From Saprospiraceae bacterium (GTDB taxonomy: Bacteria > Bacteroidota > Bacteroidia > Chitinophagales > Saprospiraceae), in assembly GCA_016722285.1 (NCBI GenBank), contig JADKGI010000010.1:124001-188000 (forward strand): a DNA stretch of 64,000 bases, in the 5' to 3' direction. The translations under genes and the position numbers were made by a program. Positions 36,946 through 46,823 of this stretch are shown piece by piece. How positions within the stretch are numbered: position 1 is the stretch's first letter; each line of letters begins with the position of its first letter. The notes beneath the pieces were generated by a model. That model was not told the origin of the DNA and did no database searches. It saw only the letters and a list, made by a program, of their open reading frames with translations.

Positions 36946-38670
36946 CTAATATCTCCAGCTTCTTAAATCGGCACCTGACGGAGCAGTTCGGGGTAGTTCC
37001 CTGGTCCATTTAGGAATAAACATCCTATGATACCTCAATCTTGATATAGCATTGGGTTGCGTATGATCCCCATTCCAGCAATGTTCAGCCCTGTCCCCAT
37101 AATCTACTTCGCCGTCATAATATGGCTTTGATGTGGATTTCAGAAATTCTTCAGTAAGATAAACGGCATTATTAAGGTAGTAATTATCCATATCACCGCA
37201 ATAGATTCTTACCTTCCCTCGCAATTTATCACCAATTTTTGCCCAGTCCCGTTTCATAATATACGACAGGTCATAATTCTCTTTCCAGTACAAAGCGACA
37301 CGGCTATCAATCTCGCCTGTATGTTTGTCCCAAATTCTTTTGGGGTATCCTTTCTCATTCATAGGTGAGTAAGTAGCCTCCCAGATATCCCATTGTTGTC
37401 CTGACCTTCCATTGTCACCCAGAGCAAGCTCCCTGTAATTAGTTTCGATCAAAGTGGAACTCACATGCCCCAGATAATCCCTTTGACCGGGGCGGGGTGT
37501 CTTTTTAAAATCACTATCTAAGTAATACGCATTTTTATCTTTGTATATATCCACTACTGTAAATGCTCTGAAGTCTATTGGGTCAGGACAAGCTGCAAAA
37601 CATCCATTGTATTCCTCCGGATAAAATACCTGGGCAGCAAGTGCTTCCCATCCGCCAGTAGAACCTCCGTAAAGAAATCTGGCCCATCCTTGGCCAATGC
37701 CCCTGAATGTTTTCTCAATATAGGGTATCAACTCATAAGTGATTGCGTCACCATAAGGGCCCTGGCATGCAGAATTTACTGCATATGAGTCATCGTAATA
37801 AGGTGTAGCATGCTGAATTTCAATGGCTAAGACTCTGGGGAAATCAGGTCCTGACCATATTTTGTAAAAATCGTAAGCTTCCTGTTGCTCAATCCTGTTG
37901 TAACACTCCAATTTAAATCGTTGGCTAAAGGTACAAGGTATAGTAGTGTCAGGAAGAGTCGTACTGAAGCCTCCGAAATCAGCAGGAAAATGACCATGAT
38001 AAATGGCGAGTGGATATTTAATATTTGTCTTTGTAGCCCAATCTTTGGGCAATAATACATGTGCCCCAATATATATGTCCCTACCCCAAAAGTCAGACAG
38101 CAATTTGCTCTTCATTTTAATATGCTTGATCCATTCTGTATCCTTTGGTTCAGCAATGGCAGGAATTTTATTATCCAAAATCAATTCTGTCTTTATACCG
38201 CTTTTCAAATTTACTTTAACAGGAGTACTGTAAAGATTTCCCGGTGCCAGATTCCATTGTTGCCCTTCTCCTCTATCCATAGGAAGTTTGACTGTATTTC
38301 CTGTTGCCAGGTGGAAGGTCTCGTATTTATGAAAAACAACTTGAATGAAGTATTCGCCTTCAGGCACTTCAGACATACTTTGCAAAGGATATCCAAATTC
38401 GTCGCCGGTAAAAGTCATTTTTTCACCTTTTTTCAGGTTTTCAACATTTATTCCAAAAGCGATCTGTGTTCCGGGACCATCCGATATTTCAAACCTGGGT
38501 TCTTTATCGCTATTTTTGGAAAACATCAATATCAGTCGGCCATCAGTAATCCCTTCGCTCAAACTATCTGGAATTGATACTGATAATTCGTATTTATTTT
38601 TATGGCTTTCAGTAGAATTACATGAAAACAAAACTATAACCAAAAAGCTAAATAAATTGACGGCTTTCAT
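36946..38670 (-). CDS. Lipoprotein with esterase-type alpha/beta-hydrolase domain
   Basis: A 574-residue protein with a lipoprotein signal (LFSFLVIVLFSCNS), so it is probably anchored in an envelope membrane. Residues 25-180 look like a beta-rich N-terminal domain. The rest is an alpha/beta-hydrolase of the putative esterase type: YPLAIYHGHFPADFGGF, the nucleophile motif LYGGSTGGWEAL (Gly-x-Ser-x-Gly), ACPDPIDFRAF, and a late His in RAEHCWNGDH. I do not know the substrate. It is the first gene of the esterase-NamZ pair and the acyltransferase follows, which hints at cell-wall or glycan metabolism, but that is inference. Confidence 0.8.
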   Translation of the reverse strand: MKAVNLFSFLVIVLFSCNSTESHKNKYELSVSIPDSLSEGITDGRLILMFSKNSDKEPRFEISDGPGTQIAFGINVENLKKGEKMTFTGDEFGYPLQSMSEVPEGEYFIQVVFHKYETFHLATGNTVKLPMDRGEGQQWNLAPGNLYSTPVKVNLKSGIKTELILDNKIPAIAEPKDTEWIKHIKMKSKLLSDFWGRDIYIGAHVLLPKDWATKTNIKYPLAIYHGHFPADFGGFSTTLPDTTIPCTFSQRFKLECYNRIEQQEAYDFYKIWSGPDFPRVLAIEIQHATPYYDDSYAVNSACQGPYGDAITYELIPYIEKTFRGIGQGWARFLYGGSTGGWEALAAQVFYPEEYNGCFAACPDPIDFRAFTVVDIYKDKNAYYLDSDFKKTPRPGQRDYLGHVSSTLIETNYRELALGDNGRSGQQWDIWEATYSPMNEKGYPKRIWDKHTGEIDSRVALYWKENYDLSYIMKRDWAKIGDKLRGKVRIYCGDMDNYYLNNAVYLTEEFLKSTSKPYYDGEVDYGDRAEHCWNGDHTQPNAISRLRYHRMFIPKWTRELPRTAPSGADLRSWRY

Positions 38671-39133
38671 AAGATTTCGGATTAAGGTAAATTATTATTT
38701 TACTATGATGCTGGTACAAATGATTAAACAAAAACAAGATAGGAATAAAATCAAAAATGTCCGACAAATATATCAAAGCCATACCGAAATTAAGTAAAAT
38801 CAATAATTATTATCATCCAAAGATATAATTGTTCTAAAGCTTAATTAAGAGTAAGTTTAAAAATTTTCTTAATTGCTAATCAATAGGTTATGGTTCTGAC
38901 AATAATACAATTAACGAGTTTAGTGAACTAAATGAGATTATTATTTTGAAGGCAGGTTTATAAGATATTGATTATAAGGCAATAAAAATTTAAATATACT
39001 CTAAATAGTAACTCGATTTTGGTGGAAAACTTTAAGAAATCAATATTGCCAGTTATACCAGTTTTGCTGTTATTCAGGTCATGATATACACATTCTAACT
39101 TAATTCATATCATGAAATGAGCATGAATCCACC

Positions 39134-39180
39134 TTTGTGGTACCTGCCCGACTACCGAGTAGTGAGCAGGCGGGCACAAA
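39134..39180. repeat. GC-rich compound hairpin element
   Basis: Three nested arms pair: TTTGTG with CACAAA (39134-39139, 39175-39180), CCTGC with GCAGG (39143-39147, 39166-39170) and ACTAC with GTAGT (39151-39155, 39159-39163). The block is much richer in GC than its surroundings. It shares a CCTGCCCG core with the element at 25174-25192, which suggests a dispersed palindromic repeat. Confidence 0.45.
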
Positions 39181-39247
39181 CCGGGATGATTATTTTCATG
39201 CGAATTCCATCTGGCAATTAAAATACAAATAAAAAATAAACAGATGA

Positions 39248-39297
39248 AATCCCCATGATCAAACATCACAAACTATTATGATTAAATCATGGGGATT
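39248..39297. repeat. 12-bp perfect inverted repeat
   Basis: AATCCCCATGAT (39248-39259) and ATCATGGGGATT (39286-39297) are perfect reverse complements separated by 26 bases. It may be a terminator-like structure or a mobile-element remnant; there is no clean T run. Confidence 0.45.
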
Positions 39298-39368
39298 CCA
39301 TGTGGCCAAAGAAATATAAATAGATTTAAACACATGAAAAAATGTAAATTATGCATGACAGACCTAAT

Positions 39369-39399
39369 ATGATTATTTTGAAATGACTGAAATAATCAT
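39369..39399 (-). terminator. Hairpin, possible terminator of the small T9SS protein gene
   Basis: ATGATTATTT (39369-39378) and AAATAATCAT (39390-39399) pair perfectly with an 11-base loop, about 50 bases past the stop at 39450. The stem is AT-rich and the following sequence has no long T run, so termination is possible but weakly supported. Confidence 0.3.
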
Positions 39400-39449
39400 G
39401 CTTATAAAAATTCATTCGGATAACTACACTTGTTCAGGTTGCCAGACAA

Positions 39450-40672
39450 TTAGATCTTGCAAAATTTGCCAGAATATAGCAGTCCTTCCGATCCGGTGAC
39501 CTTTATTACGTATAATGCAGAGGGAAGGTCGTCCAATGAAAGACTATTTTCGTTTGATTGAAGATTTACTGTGCGTATGGTCTTACCAAAAATATCAAGA
39601 ATCTCTATTCTTTTGTCCCGTATAGTCCCGTCCTGAACAAATAGCAAATCGCTAAATGGATTTGGACTTATTTGTATATTTTCATTGTTGTTATTTTTTG
39701 ACCTGGATTGTGTTGTCACAAACTGACCGTTTACGCCGATGCTGATAGGTATTACGTATGGCTTAAATGTGATGTTACCTTTTTTGGAATTCCCTGCCAT
39801 ATCAGCAATAATATGGTAATTTCCGGGATTAATGTTATAAGGAAGTGCAAACTTGCTTTGTACGCCATAAGTATTGACTTTGTTTTTAAACTGGAAATTT
39901 TTAGAAAATAGTACCATATCTTCGTCATCCATCTTACTATCATATGACAATACCATCCTGAAATCAGCATCAAATGGAACCTTTATTTGCGGATCTTTGT
40001 CGAGATTAAAGTCAAAATTTACAATTGTACCGGGTGGCAGTGGATTTCCCAAATGAAAGTCAGGTAAAAAATGTATTCCGTTTCTAAGACTCAAAATAAA
40101 GCAAACCGGTGGTGGTCCAGGCCTTCTATCCACAATATTCACCTCGCTAATGCAAAATTTGTGGCTCCATTACTGGAAGTGGCAATCAGACGTACCTCAT
40201 GGGTACCAATATCAGTACAATCAAAAATAGATGGAGAAACGCTCCAATCAAAAGCAGGATTTAATGGTTCAGGTGACATCATTTCAGGGGTAAGAGTTGC
40301 AGTCCCGTCACTATTTAATGCTACATTCAATTCAGAAAAGCAATACACGCTTGGAGATTGGCAAGGTGATGGAGGTAAATTTTTATCTTCAATATTTACA
40401 GTCAAAAAACAACTATTACTGATTGGTCCCCTTGTTTCTCTTACTATCACACTGAAGCTATGATCCACATCAGCACAATTAAAAGAACTTGGACTTATGT
40501 CATATCTGTATCCGGGACGCGGAGCAGTTGGTATGGCCAATACATCAAATGGCCTTATAGTTACTGTGCCATCTGTTCGCAACGATACATTAACAATAGA
40601 TCGACAAGCCAGCTGACCATTCATTGTAATTGACCCCGTAATTAATACCAAGGTTAATAAAAAGCATTTCAT
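39450..40672 (-). CDS. Secreted protein with two Ig/HYR-like repeats and T9SS sorting domain (one frameshift)
   Basis: The frames 40139-40783 and 39450-40142 form one protein of about 407 residues. I chose the ATG at 40672 because it gives a clean signal peptide (MKCFLLTLVLITGSITMNGQ). Two tandem repeats of about 80 residues follow (SIVNVSLRTDGTVTIRP ... SFNCADVDHSFSV and ELNVALNSDGTATLTPE ... IFDCTDIGTHEVRL), related to the SLD-type repeats of the larger surface proteins. A middle domain and a T9SS type A sorting domain (ISPNPFSDLLFVQ, LPSALYVIKVTGSEG) end it. One base is missing at about 40144-40147 (FALA-EVNIVDRRPG). The function is unknown; probably cell-surface attached. Confidence 0.78.
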
Positions 40673-40926
40673 TTTGAATTTGTTTATTAAGTTTAAGTAA
40701 TAAAATTGGACATACACGCATTTACCAAATGCCATACTGATATTTTTATATTTTTCAAATGTAAAGATAATTCTATTTAACATACCCCAATATTTTATTA
40801 TAAACTATTTATGCCATTTTTTTGACATTTTAATGAATATTTTACCTTGTTTTATTCTTTAAGATAAATAGATTTGATGTTAACATTCTATTCAGAATTA
40901 TTTGTCCTTTTAATTCGTTACTTAAT

Positions 40927-41751
40927 ATGGATGAAAAGATGGATCAGATGAGAAAAGATGAATATGAAATCGGGCTTGTGCTTTCAGGAGGTGGTTTTAG
41001 GGGTGCTGCTCATATCGGGGTGATAAAAGCTATGCAAGAGGCGGGTATAAAAGCAAATGTCATATCAGGTGTCAGTGCAGGTGCATTGATTGGAGCATGT
41101 TATGCTTCGGGCTTGAGTTGTGAAGCAATGTTATCCTTATTTACCAAGCCAAAATTGTTTTCATTAGCGCATTATTCATACAAGAAGCCTGGATTGCTTG
41201 ATACGGATAAATTTACAGCCTATCTGGATCAATATATATCTCAAAACAATTATGAAGAATTGGAAATACCCTTATACATTTCTGCCACTGACATGCTATC
41301 AGGTAAATTGGTTACCTTTTACAATGGAAATTTGAATAAACCTATTCTTGCATCATGTGCCTTTCCATTTGTCTTTTCGCCGGTTTGGCACAATGATACT
41401 TATTACAGTGATGGCGGCATCATTAATAATTTCCCTGTTGAACCACTAATCGGAAAATGCAAAACCATTATCGGCGTGTATGTAAATCCCATGAATGAGC
41501 TTCCGGCAAAAGAGCTCAATACATCGATTAAGGTGCTGCAAAGGGCATTCAGCATCAGCACATCATCTGTTCCTTATTTGAAATTCCAGCATTGTGACAT
41601 AGTTATTGAACCTAAGGCCCTATCAAAATACAATCTTTTTGACCGACGCAACGTCCATAAGATTTATGAACTTGGCTATGAAGAAGGTAAAAAAATGCTT
41701 GAAAAAATTAATATTAATGAAATCCAGATGCAACATCTGGACATAAAATAA
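40927..41751 (+). CDS. Patatin-like phospholipase, RssA-type
   Basis: A cytosolic or membrane-associated serine acyl hydrolase of 274 residues. It has the oxyanion motif SGGGFRGAAHIGV, the nucleophile motif GVSAGALIG (Gly-x-Ser-x-Gly) and the catalytic Asp in YSDGGIINNFP, so the Ser-Asp dyad is complete. No signal peptide. The length fits the short bacterial RssA group. The natural lipid substrate is unknown. It stands alone on the plus strand and converges with yggS, five bases apart. Confidence 0.88.
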   Translation: MDEKMDQMRKDEYEIGLVLSGGGFRGAAHIGVIKAMQEAGIKANVISGVSAGALIGACYASGLSCEAMLSLFTKPKLFSLAHYSYKKPGLLDTDKFTAYLDQYISQNNYEELEIPLYISATDMLSGKLVTFYNGNLNKPILASCAFPFVFSPVWHNDTYYSDGGIINNFPVEPLIGKCKTIIGVYVNPMNELPAKELNTSIKVLQRAFSISTSSVPYLKFQHCDIVIEPKALSKYNLFDRRNVHKIYELGYEEGKKMLEKININEIQMQHLDIK

Positions 41752-41756
41752 TTGGC

Positions 41757-42413
41757 TCAACTCCTGACACCAAAAATTGCGCTTCCGATTCTAACCATTG
41801 TTGAACCTTCTGCTATGGCAATTTCATAATCTCCTGACATACCCATAGATATCTCTTTAAAATGATCGTCTTCTACAAAGTAATTTTCCTTTAAAAAGTT
41901 AAATATAGTTTTCAAAGATTTAAACTCATCCCTGAGTTGTTGGATGTCTTCTGTGAAAGTGGCCATACCCATCACACCACAAATCCGAACATGGCTAAGA
42001 TTATATTTATGTAAAATATTTGTCAACAAATTTTTGGCATCGGGCAGGTTAAGTCCAAATTTAGATTCTTCTGCCGCAATATGAAACTGAAGCAAAACCG
42101 AAATCACTCTGTTATTCTTTCTACCTTCTTTATCAATCATATAGATTAAGTCTTCGCTATCGACAGACTCAATCATGTCTATAAATGGAGCAATGTATTT
42201 TACTTTATTAGATTGGAGATGCCCTATAAGGTGCCATTTTATGTCTTTTGGCAGTAAATTATATTTTTCGGTCAATTCCTGAACTTTGTTCTCCCCAAAT
42301 ATACGCTGGTCTTCATTGTATAGTTTCATTATGTCGTCTGCAGATCTTGTTTTTGATACTGCCACGAGCATTACACCATGATCTTTAGTATATTTTAATA
42401 TTTCTTTGTACAT
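41757..42413 (-). CDS. yggS: YggS-family PLP homeostasis protein
   Basis: A 218-residue PLP-binding protein of the YggS/PLPBP family (single TIM-barrel, no known catalysis), which affects vitamin B6 and amino-acid balance. The PLP Lys lies in LVAVSKTRSADD; FGENKVQEL, WHLIGHLQSNK, GMATFTED and the phosphate-binding EISMGMSGDYEIAI ... STMVRIGSAIFG follow in family order. The start at 42413 is three bases after the stop of the deoxynucleoside kinase gene, so the two are co-transcribed. Confidence 0.93.
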   Translation of the reverse strand: MYKEILKYTKDHGVMLVAVSKTRSADDIMKLYNEDQRIFGENKVQELTEKYNLLPKDIKWHLIGHLQSNKVKYIAPFIDMIESVDSEDLIYMIDKEGRKNNRVISVLLQFHIAAEESKFGLNLPDAKNLLTNILHKYNLSHVRICGVMGMATFTEDIQQLRDEFKSLKTIFNFLKENYFVEDDHFKEISMGMSGDYEIAIAEGSTMVRIGSAIFGVRS

Positions 42414-42416
42414 AAG

Positions 42417-43049
42417 TTACTTCGTAAATAAACCATGGATTTCAGCATCAACTTTTTCTATGATTGTCCCGAAATCTTCAGGATTGTTCTTAAAGTCAAG
42501 ATTGTCATTATTTATCACCAGAAGATTTCCTTCATTATATTTACTGATCCATTGTTCATATCGTTCATTGAGTTTTTTTAGATAATCCAGACTCATATTA
42601 CCTTCATAATCGCGGCCTCTTGTGTGGATATGATGAACCAATTTAGGAATCCCTGACCTGAGATAAATTAGCAGATCAGGAGGCGCCACCTGCGAAGACA
42701 TAAGTCTGAATAGTTCAATATAATTAGCAAAATCACGGGAAGACATCAAGTGCATATCATGCAGATTGGGTGCAAATATATGGGCATCTTCATAAATGGT
42801 CCTGTCCTGGACTACTGTATTCAGCCCATTGCGAATATCTATTACCTGTTGATATCGGCTGTTTAGAAAATATATCTGCAGATTAAAAGACCATCGATGC
42901 ATATCCTCATAAAAATCACTTAAATAAGGATTAGTAGAAGTATCTTCATATTGAGTATCCCACCCATAATGTTTAGACAACATCTCAGTAAGTGTAGTTT
43001 TGCCTGCTCCTATATTGCCGGCAATTGCTATATGTTTCAAGGTGCTCAT
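42417..43049 (-). CDS. Deoxynucleoside kinase (dGK/dAK type)
   Basis: It phosphorylates deoxynucleosides with ATP for salvage; cytoplasmic. The 210-residue protein has the P-loop AGNIGAGKTTL, the substrate motif VQDRTIYEDAHIFA (Asp-Arg), and the lid segment HHIHTRGRDYEGNMSLDYL, as in bacterial deoxyadenosine/deoxyguanosine kinases. The exact base preference cannot be read. It forms a two-gene unit with yggS. A TACTTTTG box on the minus strand at 43143-43150 is a possible promoter, about 90 bases upstream. Confidence 0.9.
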   Translation of the reverse strand: MSTLKHIAIAGNIGAGKTTLTEMLSKHYGWDTQYEDTSTNPYLSDFYEDMHRWSFNLQIYFLNSRYQQVIDIRNGLNTVVQDRTIYEDAHIFAPNLHDMHLMSSRDFANYIELFRLMSSQVAPPDLLIYLRSGIPKLVHHIHTRGRDYEGNMSLDYLKKLNERYEQWISKYNEGNLLVINNDNLDFKNNPEDFGTIIEKVDAEIHGLFTK

Positions 43050-43315
43050 AAGTTGGGTTCGGGTTGGTTCGTTTTGAATTCTTTTCTAATCTTATAAAAA
43101 TCCGGACATACTAAATTTCAAAAAATAAGAATTAAAAACGTCCAAAAGTACATAATAGATTTAATTTTTGATCTTTTGACGAATTAAAACTCCATGTCGT
43201 CTAAAAAAAAACGGTTTTTGGAATAATAGGTTTTATATTAGCGGCTTCAATTATTAATTAAACAGCTGGTCTCCTTCACAAGGAATAAAAGCAGGCAACA
43301 AAGCGATCTGATAGT

Positions 43316-44056
43316 ATGTCCAATACCATGATAACCATAGAGAAGATTTCTAAAACCTATAGAATGGGAACAGAAATTATAAATGCACTTAAGAGCATCA
43401 CGCTATCCATAAACAAAAATGAATATGTAGCTTTGATGGGTCCTTCAGGATCAGGAAAATCTACTCTTATGAACATACTTGGCTGCCTCGATAGCCCAAC
43501 TTCCGGAACATACATTCTTAATGATATTGATGTCAGTCTGATGTCCGACGGTGATCTCGCAGAAGTCAGGAATAAACAGATAGGGTTTGTATTTCAGACG
43601 TTTAATCTCTTACCAAGGCTTTCTGCTTTGGATAACGTAGCTCTCCCATTGGTCTATGCCGGACTCTCAAAAACCCAAAGAATTGAAAAAGCCGAAGATG
43701 CGCTGAATAAAGTGGGACTAGGTGACCGGATGACTCATAAGCCCAATGAACTTTCCGGTGGTCAGCGACAAAGAGTCGCTATTGCCCGTGCCCTGGTCAA
43801 TGATCCCGCCATCATCCTGGCTGATGAACCCACAGGTAATCTGGATACAAAGACATCTGTAGAGATTATGGGTATTTTTGAGCGTATCCACAATGGGGGA
43901 AATACTGTCATTTTGGTCACCCATGAACCGGACATAGCAGATCATGCCCACAGGATCGTCAGACTTCGGGATGGATTGGTCGAAGCTGATTATCAAAACG
44001 AAAAAATAATCAAAGTTGATGACCCAGATCATCATTACAAGGTAAAAGGTATATGA
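43316..44056 (+). CDS. ABC transporter ATP-binding protein, MacB/LolD type
   Basis: A 246-residue ATPase with Walker A GPSGSGKSTLMNILG, Q-loop FVFQTFNLLPRLSA, signature LSGGQRQRVAIARAL and Walker B IILADEPTGNLDTKT. The FQTFNLLP and DEPTGNLD forms are typical of the MacB/LolD/FtsE-like group that drives mechanotransmission-type or lipoprotein-release systems. No cognate permease gene lies next to it; the downstream gene is sucC. The permease at 47900-48708 is of the unrelated ABC-2 type and separated by four genes. Confidence 0.9.
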   Translation: MSNTMITIEKISKTYRMGTEIINALKSITLSINKNEYVALMGPSGSGKSTLMNILGCLDSPTSGTYILNDIDVSLMSDGDLAEVRNKQIGFVFQTFNLLPRLSALDNVALPLVYAGLSKTQRIEKAEDALNKVGLGDRMTHKPNELSGGQRQRVAIARALVNDPAIILADEPTGNLDTKTSVEIMGIFERIHNGGNTVILVTHEPDIADHAHRIVRLRDGLVEADYQNEKIIKVDDPDHHYKVKGI

Positions 44057-44144
44057 TATTTTTTACCTATTCTTACCTGATAATGCTTCAATAATAGAAT
44101 TGTTTGTAACTCAAACATTAAATTGAGGATTATTGGCATGCTTT

Positions 44145-44175
44145 TTTGGTTTTAAGCAATTAAACTTTAATTTTG
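44145..44175 (+). promoter_or_regulatory. Promoter of sucC (Bacteroidota type)
   Basis: TTTG at 44145-44148, 19 bases, then TAATTTTG at 44168-44175. Both elements and the spacing match the Bacteroidota primary sigma consensus TTTG-N19-21-TAnnTTTG exactly. The leader to the ATG at 44292 would be about 110 bases. Confidence 0.65.
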
Positions 44176-44291
44176 TGCCATATCAATAAATTACTCATCG
44201 ACGGACTAAAATATTATAAATTTATTTTACAATTTCATCGTAAAAAGTTTATTCAAGATATCATCCGGCCTTAAATTAATTATTAAAACAA

Positions 44292-45493
44292 ATGAATTTA
44301 CACGAATATCAAGGCAAGGAGCTGCTGGCATCTTATGGAGTTGCAATACAAAGAGGTAAGCTCGCAAAAACGGTGGAAGAAGCTGTAAACGGATACAAAC
44401 AACTTCAATCAGAAACGGGCACTCAGTATTGTGTGGTGAAAGCTCAGATCCATGCCGGTGGTCGGGGAAAAGGCGGTGGAGTAAAACTTGCTAAAAACAT
44501 GGACGACCTGAAGCAACATGCAGGAAACATCCTTGGTATGATGCTGAAAACGCCTCAAACACCAGGAGGAATGAATGGCGAAGGAAAATTAGTAAGAAAG
44601 GTTCTTATAGCCGAAGATTGCTATGCTCCGGATTTTGATGCATGCAAGGAATATTATGTCTCGATCCTAATGGACAGAGAGAAAAAAGAAATGTAATCAT
44701 CTACTCTACTGAAGGAGGCATGAATATAGAAGAAGTTGCTGAGAAGACACCCCATCTTGTTCATAAAGAATACATTGACCCACATGTAGGTCTTAGAGAT
44801 TTTCAAAAAAGGAACATTGCTTTCAATCTGGGTCTTTCCGGAAATGCATATAAAGATTTCCTTAAGTTCATTTCAAACCTTTATAAGGCATTTATTGGAT
44901 CCGATGCATCACTATTTGAGATCAATCCATGTCTTAAGACTGGTGATGATCGTATCATTGCAGTGGACAGCAAGGTGACCCTGGATGAAAATGCACTCTT
45001 CAGACACCCGGACCTGGAAGCCTTGCGGGACCTTGCCGAAGAAGATGCCACCGAAGTTGAAGCTAAAAGTTATGGCCTTAATTACGTAAAACTGGAAGGA
45101 AATGTGGGCTGTATGGTAAATGGTGCCGGACTTGCCATGGCGACAATGGATATTATCAAATTATCAGGAGGTTCACCCGCAAATTTTCTGGATGTCGGTG
45201 GTACTGCAGATGCAGCCAGGGTTGAGCAGGCATTCAGATTGATCCTCAGGGATAATAATGTGAAAGCTATTCTTATAAATATATTTGGTGGGATAGTAAG
45301 ATGTGACAGGGTAGCACAAGGTATAGTAGATGCTTACAAAAATATGGGCAATATCAAAGTACCTATTATTGTGAGATTGCAAGGTACAAATGCTGATATT
45401 GCCAAAGATCTTATTGATCACAGCGGACTTGAAGTCCATTCTGCCATTCAACTACAGGACGCAGCAGATCTCGTAAAAAAGATGATTTCTTAG
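44292..45493 (+). CDS. sucC: Succinyl-CoA ligase (ADP-forming) subunit beta (one frameshift)
   Basis: The beta subunit of the TCA-cycle enzyme that converts succinyl-CoA to succinate with ATP or GTP formation; it pairs with SucD. The frames 44292-44696 and 44642-45493 make about 401 residues. The start MNLHEYQGKELLASYGV is typical; KAQIHAGGRGKGGGVKLA belongs to the ATP-grasp domain, and GGIVRCDRVAQGIV and VRLQGTNAD lie in the CoA-ligase domain. Adding one A to the run of six at 44682-44687 restores DREKKRNVIIYSTEGGMNIEE. Since this is a central enzyme, the break is almost surely a sequence error. sucD is not adjacent. A good promoter and a terminator flank the gene. Confidence 0.92.
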
Positions 45494-45540
45494 GATTTTA
45501 TTATGCAACTTGAAGTTGACAACATTATAAATAAATGTAT

Positions 45541-45569
45541 AAAATGCGGACTTTTGCCCGCATTTTTTG
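45541..45569 (+). terminator. Intrinsic terminator of sucC
   Basis: AAAATGCGG and CCGCATTTT pair around an eight-base loop, and the 3' arm runs into six T. It lies about 48 bases past the sucC stop and ends about 20 bases before xseA, so xseA may need its own promoter or read-through. Confidence 0.75.
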
Positions 45570-45590
45570 TTAAATATTAAATTTAAATGA

Positions 45591-46823
45591 ATGCCGGCTT
45601 CTTATACCCTTTATGAGCTAAATGAATATATCAGACGAGTAATCGCTTTGAATTTTCCGGAGCCAATATGGGTCAATTGTGAAATTGCCCAAATTAAAGA
45701 GGTTCGCGGAAATGTGTACCTGGACCTAGTACATCACGATCAGGAGTCAGGTGAAATCACTGCGCAGACATCTGCCAACATCTGGTTTAAATCCTATCTT
45801 TTTCTAAAAAATAAATTAGGAACACTATTGCCATCTTTGCTAACCCAAGGTACTCAGGTGCAGATCAAAGTACAAGTAGAATTTACCGAAAAGTATGGCA
45901 TGAAGCTGATAATCGAGGATATAGATCCTGCGTACACTATTGGCCAGATGGAGATGAAACGCCAAAAAATCATACTTCAGCTACTGGAAGAAGGACTGAT
46001 GCATTTAAACAAACTAATAGAGTTGCCAGCAGTTATACAAAACGTAGCCGTCATATCTTCTTCAAATGCAGCAGGTTACATTGATTTCATCAATCATCTC
46101 AATAGCAACTCGTATAGATATAAATATAATATCATACTCTTTCAGGCTTCACTTCAGGGTTTGAATACTGAACGGGATGTGTGCAAAGCAATGCAGATCA
46201 TCCATGAAGATTCCAAAAAATATGATTGCATACTGATCATCAGGGGTGGAGGTTCAAAACCTGATCTGGCATGGTTTGACAATTATAATATCGGTACAGC
46301 CATAGCTAAATCTTTACTGCCTGTAATGACTGGAATTGGGCATGATATAGACTCTACAGTAGCTGATGCGGTATCAAAAAACGCACTTAAGACACCTACA
46401 GCAGTGGCCGATTTTCTCATCGAACACAATCTTAAGTTTGAATCAGGAATCATCGATACTACTCACTGGATTAGTCAGATATCCCGACAAATGATAAAAC
46501 ACAATGAAGTATCTCTCGCAGGAATTGCTCAAATGCTCAGATTACTCCCAGCAGACATGTTGCGACTGTACTTAAGTAAAATTCAGAATGTTCATGACCA
46601 GATAATTCTTGCAGCAAAAAATAAAATAAAACACCACCATCAGATCATTGATCTGGCAACAAAACAGATTAATTTATCAGATCCTAAAACTATACTTAGA
46701 AGGGGCTATACAATTGTAAGACAAAAAGGGAAAGTTATCACCAGATCTAACCTCTTACAAAAAGGAAGTCCAATAGATATTCAGTTTTCAGACAAAACAA
46801 TTAAAATATTAAAAAATGAATAA
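45591..46823 (+). CDS. xseA: Exodeoxyribonuclease VII large subunit
   Basis: Large subunit of the single-strand-specific exonuclease VII, used in DNA repair; cytoplasmic. The 410-residue protein has the N-terminal OB fold (PIWVNCEIAQIKEVRGNVYLDL) and the catalytic domain with AVISSSNAAGYIDF, CILIIRGGGSKPDLAWFDN, TGIGHDIDSTVADAVS and TPTAVADFLIE. A helical region and the C-terminal LRRGYTIVRQKGK follow, as in the family. It overlaps xseB by eight bases, so both subunits are made from one mRNA. Confidence 0.94.
   Translation: MPASYTLYELNEYIRRVIALNFPEPIWVNCEIAQIKEVRGNVYLDLVHHDQESGEITAQTSANIWFKSYLFLKNKLGTLLPSLLTQGTQVQIKVQVEFTEKYGMKLIIEDIDPAYTIGQMEMKRQKIILQLLEEGLMHLNKLIELPAVIQNVAVISSSNAAGYIDFINHLNSNSYRYKYNIILFQASLQGLNTERDVCKAMQIIHEDSKKYDCILIIRGGGSKPDLAWFDNYNIGTAIAKSLLPVMTGIGHDIDSTVADAVSKNALKTPTAVADFLIEHNLKFESGIIDTTHWISQISRQMIKHNEVSLAGIAQMLRLLPADMLRLYLSKIQNVHDQIILAAKNKIKHHHQIIDLATKQINLSDPKTILRRGYTIVRQKGKVITRSNLLQKGSPIDIQFSDKTIKILKNE

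Larger units (their letters stand above)
38671..39449. other. Intergenic region rich in inverted repeats
   Basis: About 780 bases between two minus-strand genes with no supported coding frame. It holds three inverted-repeat structures in 270 bases: a GC-rich hairpin (39134-39180), a 12-bp inverted repeat with a 26-base loop (39248-39297) and a 10-bp hairpin (39369-39399). The rest is plain AT-rich DNA that should include the promoter of the esterase gene. Confidence 0.55.

Noticed and set aside
37827..38797. Several open frames on both strands over the esterase gene
   Set aside because: The lipoprotein esterase frame explains the region; the others are shadows without recognisable protein features.
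44681..44690. Possible programmed -1 frameshift at the run of six A in sucC
   Set aside because: In the zero frame the codons are AAA AAA GAA, so the classic A-AAA-AAG slip site is out of phase, sucC is not known to use frameshifting, and similar indels occur in many other genes here.
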